Assembly: GCF_021431965.1 (NCBI RefSeq) | Contig: NZ_CP090370.1 | Coordinates: 496,001-560,000 of the forward strand | Source of the DNA: Erythrobacter sp. SDW2 | Lineage (GTDB): Bacteria; Pseudomonadota; Alphaproteobacteria; Sphingomonadales; Sphingomonadaceae | DNA: 64,000 nucleotides | Direction of reading: 5' to 3' | Program-made: the position numbers and the translations under genes | Part shown: positions 55,084 to 63,308 of the stretch, piece after piece | How positions within the stretch are numbered: the stretch's first letter is position 1 | How the letters are laid out: every line of letters starts with the position of its first letter | Notes under the pieces: model-generated | What the model was told of the DNA's origin: nothing | Database searches by the model: none | Seen by the model: only the letters and a program-made list of their open reading frames with translations

Positions 55084-55857
55084 TCAGACTTGCTGTCCCA
55101 GAATAATGGCGGCCTGCTTTATCACCGTGCGCGGATCGTCTCCGTCGAACCAGGCGGCCATCAGCTCGATCTCGAAGCCACGCGCTGCCTCGCCTAGCGC
55201 CGGTTCGCCGAACGAGCCTGCGGTTCCTGCCAACTGGTGCAGTATCCGGCGAAGTTCGTGCAAATGATTCTCTGAAAGGTCCGGCTTGGCCAGCGCTTCC
55301 TCCAGCGCCGTGATGGTCGACTGCTTGCGTTGGCGGAATTGTTCGGTCAGCGCGTCGTAGGCGGCGGCGCGCAGTTTCTGGGCCCGGCCCTCGGTGCCAT
55401 GCCCCCAGGCATGGAGCGTCGCACGCAGGTCGGCCAAGGCGACCGGTTTCTCGAGGAATGCCTGCATTCCCGCCTTGCGGTAGCTGCGCACCTCTTCGAG
55501 GTCGGCAGCTGCAGTGATGGCGATAATCGGCAGTTCGTCGGCATCGATTCCCTCGCGCCGCAATCGGCGGGCGGTTTCGATCCCGTCGAGGATCGGCATC
55601 ATGATATCCACCAGCAGCAGCGAGTAGGGCTCTCCCTCTTCGTTTGCCGCCTTGATCATCTCGATTGCTTCCAGCCCGTTCGGGGCGACGTCCATGGAAA
55701 TCCGCAGACGCTCCGCCATGACCTGCATCATGTCGGCGCTGATTGCAGTGTCCTCCGCCAAGAGCACGCGCAAGGGCGCAGCGCCTGCAAAACTGCCCGC
55801 AACGGGCGCTTTGCCGGACGATGCGCGAACCCAATCCTTGGCAGGCACTTCTTTCAC
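55084..55857 (-). CDS. Receiver-Hpt phosphorelay protein
   Basis: 257 residues. A receiver at about 29-145 has VLLAEDTAISADMM, phospho-acceptor Asp84 in LLVDIMMPILDG and Lys137 in FLEKPVAL. A histidine phosphotransfer domain follows, with His207 in ILHQLAGTAGSFG. There is no DNA-binding domain. It could pass phosphate between the unlinked parts of the regulation (kinase-like sensor, single receiver) across the polymer cluster, or serve another kinase. It is co-transcribed with the beta-barrel gene. Confidence 0.9.
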   Translation of the reverse strand: MKEVPAKDWVRASSGKAPVAGSFAGAAPLRVLLAEDTAISADMMQVMAERLRISMDVAPNGLEAIEMIKAANEEGEPYSLLLVDIMMPILDGIETARRLRREGIDADELPIIAITAAADLEEVRSYRKAGMQAFLEKPVALADLRATLHAWGHGTEGRAQKLRAAAYDALTEQFRQRKQSTITALEEALAKPDLSENHLHELRRILHQLAGTAGSFGEPALGEAARGFEIELMAAWFDGDDPRTVIKQAAIILGQQV

Positions 55858-55954
55858 ATGCCGGCCTATCGCAGCATATGGTTAACGCCGACCTAAGGGC
55901 TGGGCCTTAGCGTTGGGGGATTGCCCCTTGACGCCGTGCCTTCGGGACCGGGTC

Positions 55955-57103
55955 TTACTTACCCTTGATATACCTGATCGGCTTGGGCTTCGGCGCGGTC
56001 TTGATGGTGCGCACCTTGGGCTTCGCGGCCGGCGCAGGCGGCGGCGTGGCCTTGCGATAGGTCACGACCTCCTCCTCGACCCAGGTTTCGCGCACCACTT
56101 CCCGCACCACTGGAACCAGCGGAGTGCTCTGCGTGACGACGACAGTGGTTTGCGGGACTACGACATAGCCCTGCCACCAGCCGCCCCAGCTGGCGCTCGA
56201 CCAATGGCTCTGCCATGCGCCGCTCTGCTGCCAGCGCCCATCCCAGCCGCCCCACATCGGGCCGGGGTAGGGGTAGTAGCCCTGTGCGGGCCAGTGGCCG
56301 CCGCGGGCGTAGGAGTCTTCATAGGTCCGCAGCCAGTTCTTGCAGTCGCGCTTGGTCCCGTCGCCCTTGCCGAGCGCGATCGCCTGACCGATGAACAGGC
56401 CAACGAGGCCGCCGACACCGCCGCCGATGAGCGCGCCGCCCAGCTTGTCGCCCGCCTTGGCGATGCTCCGGCCGATTAGGGCGCCGCCAGCTGCCCCGAG
56501 CAGGCCACCTGCGACTGCGCCCTGGTCGGCCCGCTTGCGACGATCCTTCAGATAGGCACGACAATCCGCGATCCATGCATCGCGGTCGATAACCGGCGGC
56601 ATCGGCGGATAGTACGATCGATAGCCATAATTGCCCTGCGGGCCGGCATAACCGGCCGGCCCGTAGCCTTGGTAGTAAGGATAGCCGGGGTGCGGCGGAG
56701 GCGGGGCAGGGCGGGCATACTGCGGCTCGGGGTAGCGCGGCTCCTGATATGGCGCTGGCGCATAATCGGGCTGGCTGTACCGCACGGGCTGGCCCTGGTA
56801 TTGAGGATATGCAGGCCCGGCGCGGGCATAGTCGATGTCGGGTCGGTAATCGTCGTCGTCGCCAAGATAGGCATCATAGCCGGTGTCGTAGATCTCGTAC
56901 TCGGCCTCGGGGGGCAGCTGCTGGACCACGGGCTGGCGGACATAAGCCGGCTCGGGGGGCGGCTCGGCATATTGCGGCTGCGGGTCCTGGTAGACCTGCC
57001 CTTCGTATCCCATCTGCTGCGCCTGGGCGGGAACAGCGGTTACCAGTGCGGTGGCAATGGCGCCGCTGGCGGCCATCATGCGGGCGGGAATGGCAAAAGA
57101 CAT
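55955..57103 (-). CDS. Pro/Tyr-rich exported protein with glycine-zipper domain
   Basis: 382 residues. A signal peptide (AASGAIATALVTAVPAQAQ) leads into a long Pro/Tyr/Gln-rich low-complexity region (about 25-165). After CRAYLKDRRKRADQGAVAGG comes a glycine-zipper membrane motif (LLGAAGGALIGRSIAKAGDK; GGALIGGGVGGLVGLFIGQA). The tail has Trp/Gly-rich and Val-rich stretches and ends in a Lys/Pro segment. Such proteins usually sit in the outer membrane or periplasm; function is unknown. GAGGAAA upstream of the ATG supports the start. Confidence 0.78.
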   Translation of the reverse strand: MSFAIPARMMAASGAIATALVTAVPAQAQQMGYEGQVYQDPQPQYAEPPPEPAYVRQPVVQQLPPEAEYEIYDTGYDAYLGDDDDYRPDIDYARAGPAYPQYQGQPVRYSQPDYAPAPYQEPRYPEPQYARPAPPPPHPGYPYYQGYGPAGYAGPQGNYGYRSYYPPMPPVIDRDAWIADCRAYLKDRRKRADQGAVAGGLLGAAGGALIGRSIAKAGDKLGGALIGGGVGGLVGLFIGQAIALGKGDGTKRDCKNWLRTYEDSYARGGHWPAQGYYPYPGPMWGGWDGRWQQSGAWQSHWSSASWGGWWQGYVVVPQTTVVVTQSTPLVPVVREVVRETWVEEEVVTYRKATPPPAPAAKPKVRTIKTAPKPKPIRYIKGK

Positions 57104-57268
57104 GGGCTTTCCTCTTCGCGAATCCACGACTCGCGCGCAGCTGCGCAACCGTAGGCGTTAAGGGAAAAGTTACCATAAGCATGCCGGGAGTCACGATTGA
57201 CTCACGAATTCAGGGTGCTCTGTCCCGTTTCGGGTCGGAATTTTGGCTAACCCGCCTTACGATATCGC

Positions 57269-57751
57269 TCAAATGCGCTGGGCGATCCGCGCCGCCAGCG
57301 CTTCGATTCCTGCGGCGTCTACCGCACCAAAGCGAGCTTTCTCGGGCGCATCGAGGTCGATCACTGCAATGACCTTCCCATCGCGCAACACGGGCACCAC
57401 CAGTTCCGACTGGCTCGCCGCATCGCAGGCGATGTGGCCGGGGAAGGCATGGACGTCCTCGACCAGCTGGGTTTCGCCGGTCGACGCTGCCGTGCCGCAC
57501 ACGCCCTGGCCCAAGGGGATACGGATGCAAGCCGGGCGCCCGATAAATGGGCCCAGCACCAGCTCTCCGCCGACCATGCGGTAAAACCCGGCCCAGTTGA
57601 GCCCCGGCACGAACTCCCACAGCAAGGCGGCGAGATTGGCCATATTGGCGACAGCGTCGGGCTCGCCGGCGGTCAGCGCGTCGGCGGCGTCGGCCAGCTG
57701 GCGATAGCGTTCGGCAGGTTCAAGCTCCGCCGTAGGGGCAAAATCATACAT
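57269..57751 (-). CDS. msrC: Free methionine-(R)-sulfoxide reductase (GAF domain)
   Basis: A 160-residue GAF protein that reduces free Met-R-sulfoxide. NWAGFYRMVGGELVLGPFIG, the Cys in PLGQGVCGTAA and the Cys in FPGHIACDAASQSELVVPV are the family signature, and VIDLDAPEKARF follows. Start at MYDFAP; the longer frame upstream lacks similarity. It is probably part of oxidative damage repair and stands as a single gene. Confidence 0.9.
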   Translation of the reverse strand: MYDFAPTAELEPAERYRQLADAADALTAGEPDAVANMANLAALLWEFVPGLNWAGFYRMVGGELVLGPFIGRPACIRIPLGQGVCGTAASTGETQLVEDVHAFPGHIACDAASQSELVVPVLRDGKVIAVIDLDAPEKARFGAVDAAGIEALAARIAQRI

Positions 57752-57843
57752 GCAGCGCGATCTAGGCCAGTTGGCCGGTCTTGCAAGCGCACAGCTGAGC
57801 AAAACAATTGCCGCCCCCGCGTAGCTCGCCTATCTCGCACGCC

Positions 57844-59322
57844 ATGAGCAAGCTGCAGAAGATCCTCCTCACCCTCCTCGTCATTCTCGCCGTCCTCGCC
57901 GGGCTCGGCTACTGGTTGACCCGCGGCAACACCGCCGAACTGCCGGTCGAAGCCGTCACTGGCAAGGACCCGACGCTGGTGGAGCCCGAGGAAGAGACCA
58001 TCCCCACGGTCAAGATCGCCAAGCCGGTCGGTTGGGCTGAGGACGAGGTGCCAGTCGCGGCCGAGGGGCTGGAAGTGAAGCGGTTTGCCGAAGGGCTCGA
58101 TCATCCGCGCGTGCTCCACCGCCTGCCCAATGGCGACATACTGGTCACGCTCACGCGTGCGCCGAAGGTCGAGAGCGAGGGTGGCGGCCTGATGGATGCC
58201 ATCAAGGACTGGATCGCAAGCTGGCTGATGTCGGAAGCTGGCGCCAAAGGCGAATCGCCCAATCAGTTGGTGTTGCTGCGCGATGCCAATGGCGATGGCG
58301 TGGCCGAAGTGCGCAAAGTATTGCGCGACGATCTCGATTCGCCTTCGGGCATCGCCTGGCGCGACGGGACGCTTTATGTCGCCAACCACAACGCGCTGCT
58401 CAGCTTCGACTACGAACTGGGCAGCGATACCGTGGCCGGAACGCCGCGCAAGCTGATGGACCTTCCGCCCGGTGGCGGTCACTGGATGCGTAATATCGAG
58501 CTCAACGCTGACGGCACAAAGCTTTACATCGCGGTCGGTTCGGTCTCGAACATCGGCGAGCAGGGCATGGAGGTCGAAGAAGGCCGCGCCATGATCTGGG
58601 AGTACGATGTCGCCAGCGGTAGCGCGCGGCCCTTCGCCGTCGGCCTGCGCAATCCCAATGGGCTCGACTTCAACCCCAGCTCGGGCGAACTTTGGACAAC
58701 GGTCAACGAGCGGGACATGCTCGGCTCCGACCTGGTGCCCGATTACCTGACCAATGTTCCGGTGGGCGCGCAGTACGGCTGGCCGTGGCTTTACTGGAAA
58801 GACAACCTTGACGGCCGGGTCGATGCGCCGCGTCCGCCGTTCATTGTCGAATATACCCGCCGTCCGGAATTCGCCCTCGGCCCGCATGTCGCTGCACTGG
58901 GGCTGGTGTTCAGCGCCGAGGGGAACCTGATGGGCGAGAAGTTCGGCCGCGGCGCTTTCATCGCCCGGCACGGTTCCTGGAATCGCAAGCCGCCCTCGGG
59001 TTACGACGTGATCTACGTTGCCTTCGACGAACGCGGCAATCCGCTGGGCAAGCCGGTGCCGGTGCTGACCGGCTTTCTCAAGGACGATGGCACAACGCGC
59101 GGGCGACCGACTTGGGTCGAATGGGGCGGCGATGGCTCGTTGCTCGTAAGCGACGATACCGCCGGGATCATCTGGCGGGTCGTAGCACCCGGCGCGAAAC
59201 CGGCTGCGGCGATCCCGCGCAACCAGCCGGTAAAGCTCAAGCCGCGCGTCTCGCTCGATGGCGATCCGTCGGCCAGTTTCGGCGACGACTTTGCCCGCAA
59301 GAGCAATCCGCTCGGGCAATAG
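57844..59322 (+). CDS. PQQ-dependent sugar dehydrogenase/sorbosone dehydrogenase family protein
   Basis: 492 residues with one N-terminal membrane anchor (ILLTLLVILAVLAGLGYWL), then a six-bladed beta-propeller of the soluble glucose/aldose dehydrogenase type. Landmarks are FAEGLDHPRVLHRLPNGDIL, NIELNADGTKLYIAVGSVSN, VGLRNPNGLDFNPSSGELW and RHGSWNRKPPSGYDV. It would oxidise sugars in the periplasm if PQQ is supplied, but no pqq genes are in view. Confidence 0.88.
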   Translation: MSKLQKILLTLLVILAVLAGLGYWLTRGNTAELPVEAVTGKDPTLVEPEEETIPTVKIAKPVGWAEDEVPVAAEGLEVKRFAEGLDHPRVLHRLPNGDILVTLTRAPKVESEGGGLMDAIKDWIASWLMSEAGAKGESPNQLVLLRDANGDGVAEVRKVLRDDLDSPSGIAWRDGTLYVANHNALLSFDYELGSDTVAGTPRKLMDLPPGGGHWMRNIELNADGTKLYIAVGSVSNIGEQGMEVEEGRAMIWEYDVASGSARPFAVGLRNPNGLDFNPSSGELWTTVNERDMLGSDLVPDYLTNVPVGAQYGWPWLYWKDNLDGRVDAPRPPFIVEYTRRPEFALGPHVAALGLVFSAEGNLMGEKFGRGAFIARHGSWNRKPPSGYDVIYVAFDERGNPLGKPVPVLTGFLKDDGTTRGRPTWVEWGGDGSLLVSDDTAGIIWRVVAPGAKPAAAIPRNQPVKLKPRVSLDGDPSASFGDDFARKSNPLGQ

Positions 59323-59325
59323 GCG

Positions 59326-60162
59326 CTAGAATGACCGGCCAGAGCGTCCGGCGAGTTCGGTGACGAATTGCCACGCGGTCCGGCCGGATCGCGCACCCCG
59401 CTGCATCGCCCAGGCGAGCGCTTCGCCCTCTTCGAACGCCAGCCCGCGAGGTTCGGCATAGGCGTGAACAATCGCGAGGTAATCGCCCTTGCTGCAGGGA
59501 TGGAAGCCGATCGACAGGCCGAAGCGGTCGGCCAGCGCCAGCTTGTCGTCGAGCAAGTCGCGCTCGTTCATCGCATCCTCGGCCTCCCCCGCCTTGCGCG
59601 CGACGATCGAGCGGCGGTTGGTGGTAACGGCCAGCCGCGCATTGGCGGGCCGGGCATCGACGCCGCCCTCCAGCCAGCTGCGCAGCAGGCGCGGACCCAT
59701 GGCGTCATCCTCGGCAAAGGCGAGGTCATCGATGAACAGCAGGAACTGCCGTTCGATCCCGGCCAAACGGTAGAACAGGCGGGGCAGGTCCTCGAGTGCG
59801 GTCACGCCCAGTTGCACCAGCGCGAGGTTGGACCCGCTCGCCTGCGCTGCGGCCACCGAGGAGCGGATCAGCGCCGACTTGCCCATGCCGCGCGCGCCCC
59901 ACAGCAGCATGTCGTGTGCCGCGTAACCTTCGGCCAGGCGGGCGACATTCTCGACCACGAGATCGCGCTGGCGATCGATCCCGCGGAACACACCCAGCGG
60001 CGGGGCGGCGATGGCCGCAACCGGATTGGCTCGGTTGTCGCTCCAGCTATAGGCGGGGGCAGCGAGCCAATCGGTCGGCTTGCGCCGGTCGGGAGCCAGC
60101 CGCTCCAGCGCATCGGCGATACGGGCCAGCGGATCTTCCTGGTCGCTCACCGGCAGAGCCAC
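59326..60162 (-). CDS. DUF815 family AAA ATPase
   Basis: 278 residues. The Walker A motif is LLWGARGMGKSALIRSSV (about 85-102), Walker B is QFLLFIDDLAFAEDD, and VTTNRRSIVARK matches sensor 1. FRGIDRQRDLVVENVARLAE before the P-loop is typical of DUF815. The biological role is unknown. The gene ends three bases from the sugar dehydrogenase stop and begins one base after the acyl-CoA dehydrogenase gene, so it is co-transcribed with the latter. Confidence 0.88.
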   Translation of the reverse strand: MALPVSDQEDPLARIADALERLAPDRRKPTDWLAAPAYSWSDNRANPVAAIAAPPLGVFRGIDRQRDLVVENVARLAEGYAAHDMLLWGARGMGKSALIRSSVAAAQASGSNLALVQLGVTALEDLPRLFYRLAGIERQFLLFIDDLAFAEDDAMGPRLLRSWLEGGVDARPANARLAVTTNRRSIVARKAGEAEDAMNERDLLDDKLALADRFGLSIGFHPCSKGDYLAIVHAYAEPRGLAFEEGEALAWAMQRGARSGRTAWQFVTELAGRSGRSF

Positions 60163-60163
60163 C

Positions 60164-61906
60164 TCAGGCTGTCAGCTTTTCGGCATCGAGCGCATAGAGC
60201 AACTCCGCCCCTTCGGTGGCCGAGGCCTTGAGCCCGCCCGCCTCGGGCACGATCCGGTCGAGGAAGAAGCGCACGGTCACCGGCTTGGTCGCGGCCAGCG
60301 CCGGTGCCGCCCCGGCTTCCACCGCAGCAAGCTGCTTGGTCAGTTGCCACCCGGCGACTGCCACCGAGCACATGGTGGTGAAGGGCACGCTGCCGGCCAG
60401 CCGGTCATCGAGGCTCGCCTCGCCGCGCATCCATTGCGCCACCGCCAGGCAATCCTCTGCCAGAACCTTGAGCCCTTGCTCGCCACTGGCATCGCGGGCA
60501 ATCTCGGCCAGAAGGCCGGCCAGCGCTTCGCCATCGGCCAGCGCCAGCTTGCGCGTGACAAGGTCGGCGGCCTGAATGCCGTTGGTGCCTTCGTAGATCG
60601 GTGCGATCCGCGCATCGCGATAATGCTGCGCGGCACCGGTCTCCTCGACGAACCCCATGCCGCCGTGGACCTGCACGCCAAGGCTGGCGACCTCGATGCC
60701 GATATCCGTGCCCCAGGCCTTGAGCATGGGGACCAGCACTTCGGCACGCTGGCCGGCGCTCTCGTCGCCGAGCGTGCCGCGATCGACCTGCCCGGCGGTG
60801 TAGTAGAGCAGCGCCCGTGCGCCTTCGGTCAATGCCTTCATCCGCAGCAGCATCCGCCGTACATCGGGGTGTTCGACAATAGCGACCGGAGATTTGTCGG
60901 GCGAACCTGCGCGAGCCGACTGCACGCGGTCGCGGGCATAGGCCAGCGCCTGCTGGGTGGCGCGCTCGCCGATCTGGACGCCCTGGTTGCCGACATTGAT
61001 GCGCGCGTTGTTCATCATGGTGAACATGGCGGCGAGGCCGCGGTTCTCCGCGCCGACCATCTCGCCCAGGCATTGGCCGTTGTCGCCATAGGACATGACG
61101 CAAGTCGGCGAAGCGTTGATGCCGAGCTTGTGCTCGAGACTGACCGGACGCAGGTCGTTGTGCGGCCCGAGCGAGCCATCGGCATTCACATGGTACTTGG
61201 GAACGATGAACAGCGAGATCCCGCGCGTGCCCTCGGGCGCCCCGGGGGTGCGGGCCAGCACCAGATGGATGATGTTCTTGGCCAGTGTATGGTCGCCCCA
61301 GGTGATGTAGATCTTCTGCCCCTGGATCAACCACTTGCCGGCATTCTCGCCCTCCGTGACCGGCGTGGCGGTGGCGCGCAGTGCTCCGACATCGCTCCCG
61401 GCTTGCGGCTCGGTCAGGTTCATTGTGCCCGACCATTCGCCGCTGACGAGGCGGGGCAGGTATTTCCGCTGCAAGTCGCTGCTGCCGTGGTGCTCCAGCG
61501 CTTCGATCGCGCCGACGCTCAGCATCGGTAGCAGGTTGAAGGCCATGTTGGCGGTGCCGAGGTTTTCCAGCACGTTGCAGCCGAGCGTGAAGGGCAGGCC
61601 CTGTCCGCCGAACTCGGTCGAGGAGGCGATGCTGTTCCAGCCCTGCTCGACATAGGCCTGATAGGCTTCCGCAAAGCCATCGGGCAGGCGCACGACGCCG
61701 TTCTCGAGCCGGGCACCCTCGAGGTCGCCGATACGGTTCAGGGGTGCCCATTCGCCCGCCGCAAACGCCCCTACGCCCTCTACAATTGCTTCAACCATGT
61801 CGGCCTCGGCAGCGGCGAAGCGTTCGCTTCTGGCCAGCTCCGCAATCCCGGCATTGGCGCGAATGGCGAGCAGCTGGTCCTGGGTTGGCGGGGTATAGGG
61901 GATCAC
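60164..61906 (-). CDS. Acyl-CoA dehydrogenase, long (C-terminal-extended) type
   Basis: 580 residues, the flavoprotein type with an extra C-terminal domain. MNLTEPQAGSDVGALRATAT and KIYITWGDHTLAKNI are the FAD/substrate signatures. VHGGMGFVEETGAAQHYRD and IAPIYEGTNGIQAADLV contain the catalytic Glu region. The C-terminal 130 residues fit the Acyl-CoA_dh_C extension. It would dehydrogenate fatty acyl-CoA in beta-oxidation and could follow the acyl-CoA synthetase encoded at the left of the window. Confidence 0.93.
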   Translation of the reverse strand: MIPYTPPTQDQLLAIRANAGIAELARSERFAAAEADMVEAIVEGVGAFAAGEWAPLNRIGDLEGARLENGVVRLPDGFAEAYQAYVEQGWNSIASSTEFGGQGLPFTLGCNVLENLGTANMAFNLLPMLSVGAIEALEHHGSSDLQRKYLPRLVSGEWSGTMNLTEPQAGSDVGALRATATPVTEGENAGKWLIQGQKIYITWGDHTLAKNIIHLVLARTPGAPEGTRGISLFIVPKYHVNADGSLGPHNDLRPVSLEHKLGINASPTCVMSYGDNGQCLGEMVGAENRGLAAMFTMMNNARINVGNQGVQIGERATQQALAYARDRVQSARAGSPDKSPVAIVEHPDVRRMLLRMKALTEGARALLYYTAGQVDRGTLGDESAGQRAEVLVPMLKAWGTDIGIEVASLGVQVHGGMGFVEETGAAQHYRDARIAPIYEGTNGIQAADLVTRKLALADGEALAGLLAEIARDASGEQGLKVLAEDCLAVAQWMRGEASLDDRLAGSVPFTTMCSVAVAGWQLTKQLAAVEAGAAPALAATKPVTVRFFLDRIVPEAGGLKASATEGAELLYALDAEKLTA

Positions 61907-61968
61907 TATGCGGGTCCTCTTGGGCTATCGTGCTTGGAATCTCGGCGCGAGAGATATAGCGCGCGGGC

Positions 61969-62913
61969 ATGACGGGCAAGAACGCTACGGAAACGCTGCC
62001 GGCCGATGCCGAGGGGATCGCGCGGGCGGTGGCAATCCTCGAATCGGATGGCCTCGTCGCGGTGCCGACCGAAACCGTCTATGGCCTTGCCGCGCGGGCC
62101 GACAGGCCTGAAGCGGTGGCGAAAATCTACGCTGCCAAGGGGCGGCCGAGCTTCAATCCCCTGATCGTGCATGTCGCGGACCGTGCGGCGGCCGGGCGGC
62201 TGGTCGAATTCGATGACCGGGCGCAGCGCCTGGCGGACGCGTTCTGGCCCGGGCCGCTGACTCTCGTGCTCCCTTTGCGACCGGACAGCGGACTGGCGGG
62301 AGCCGTCACCGCCGGCCTGCCCACTCTGGCAGTGCGGGTGCCCGATCATCCCGTGATGCTGGAGCTTCTGCGCCGGCTTGGTTCGCCATTGGCCGCGCCT
62401 TCTGCCAATGCCAGCGAGACGGTCAGCCCGACCAGCGCGGCGCATGTGCGCAAGACGCTCGAAGGGCGGATCGATGCGGTGATCGATGCTGGCGAGACCC
62501 GCCGTGGAGTGGAATCGACCATCGTGGCATTGCGCGAGGGAGGTAGCTGGAGCCTGCTCCGCGAAGGTCCGATTTCGGCCGCGGAGATTGCCGCGCTGTT
62601 TGGCCGCGAAGCTGTCGCCGCATCGGGAAGCGTTGAGGCGCCGGGCCAGATGGCGCGCCACTATGCGCCGGGCAAGCCGATGCGGCTTGATGCCATACGG
62701 GCGGAGGAGGATGAGTTCCTGCTGGGTTTCGGCAGCATTGCCGGCGACTGGTCGCTGTCCCGGGCAGGCGATCTCGCCGAGGCGGCGGCGCGGCTGTATG
62801 CCGGGCTGCATGTAGCGGCCGAGGCGGACCAGCCGCGCATAGCGGTGGCGCCCATTCCCGATGACGGGATCGGCAGGGCCATCAACGACCGGCTGCGCCG
62901 CGCCGCAGCCTGA
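61969..62913 (+). CDS. tsaC: L-threonylcarbamoyladenylate synthase (Sua5/YwlC type)
   Basis: Makes threonylcarbamoyl-AMP for the t6A37 tRNA modification. 314 residues, the long Sua5 form: the YrdC domain has VAVPTETVYGLAARAD, KIYAAKGRPSFNPLIVHVAD and AAPSANASETVSPTSAAHV, and a C-terminal Sua5 domain follows a linker with GQMARHYAPGKPMRL. A divergent promoter is shared with the acyl-CoA dehydrogenase gene; it converges with the lipoprotein gene. Confidence 0.93.
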   Translation: MTGKNATETLPADAEGIARAVAILESDGLVAVPTETVYGLAARADRPEAVAKIYAAKGRPSFNPLIVHVADRAAAGRLVEFDDRAQRLADAFWPGPLTLVLPLRPDSGLAGAVTAGLPTLAVRVPDHPVMLELLRRLGSPLAAPSANASETVSPTSAAHVRKTLEGRIDAVIDAGETRRGVESTIVALREGGSWSLLREGPISAAEIAALFGREAVAASGSVEAPGQMARHYAPGKPMRLDAIRAEEDEFLLGFGSIAGDWSLSRAGDLAEAAARLYAGLHVAAEADQPRIAVAPIPDDGIGRAINDRLRRAAA

Positions 62914-63249
62914 CTACTCGTCCCGCTCGGGCTCGGCCGGCAGCGAGCGCAGGATGACCTGCAATTCCTCGTAGGTCTGCCGCGCCTCGTCACACGCGAC
63001 GCGGTCGCCATCGAGGCATTTCCTGCGCTGCTTCTCGTATTGCCGCTCGAGTTTGCCTGCCCGCTCCTCGCGCTGGCGCAATTCGCGGCCGCGCTTCTCG
63101 TCGGCTTCCGACTGGCTGGTGGTGGCAAGGTCGACGCCCTTGCTCGCCGCCCTGACCGGCAGGGTGACGACATCGACGGCGGCCTTGGCAAGGCAGCCTT
63201 GCAGCGCAAGGCCGCCAAGAATCAGCAGAAGGGGGGCAGCAATGCGCAT
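62914..63249 (-). CDS. Small lipoprotein with coiled-coil tail
   Basis: 111 residues with a lipoprotein signal (APLLLILGGLALQGC) and a charged helical remainder (GRELRQREERAGKLERQYEK) likely to form a coiled coil; a Cys pair (KCLDGDRVACDEA) may be disulfide-bonded. I recognise no named family. AAGGAG seven bases before the ATG supports the start. The ribosome site and ATG lie in one arm of a long inverted repeat. Confidence 0.75.
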   Translation of the reverse strand: MRIAAPLLLILGGLALQGCLAKAAVDVVTLPVRAASKGVDLATTSQSEADEKRGRELRQREERAGKLERQYEKQRRKCLDGDRVACDEARQTYEELQVILRSLPAEPERDE

Positions 63250-63301
63250 GGACGGCTCCTTACCGACCGGGCTGTAACCCAGGCGGCGTGAGCCGTCCAT
63301 G
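63247..63301 (-). repeat. 12-base inverted repeat enclosing the lipoprotein ribosome site and start
   Basis: CATGGACGGCTC (63247-63258) is perfectly complementary to GAGCCGTCCATG (63290-63301), with a 31-base loop. In the minus-strand mRNA the 3' arm contains part of the Shine-Dalgarno sequence and the start codon. The 5' arm also carries an in-frame ATG 17 codons upstream. Confidence 0.8.
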
Positions 63302-63308
63302 AATGGTC

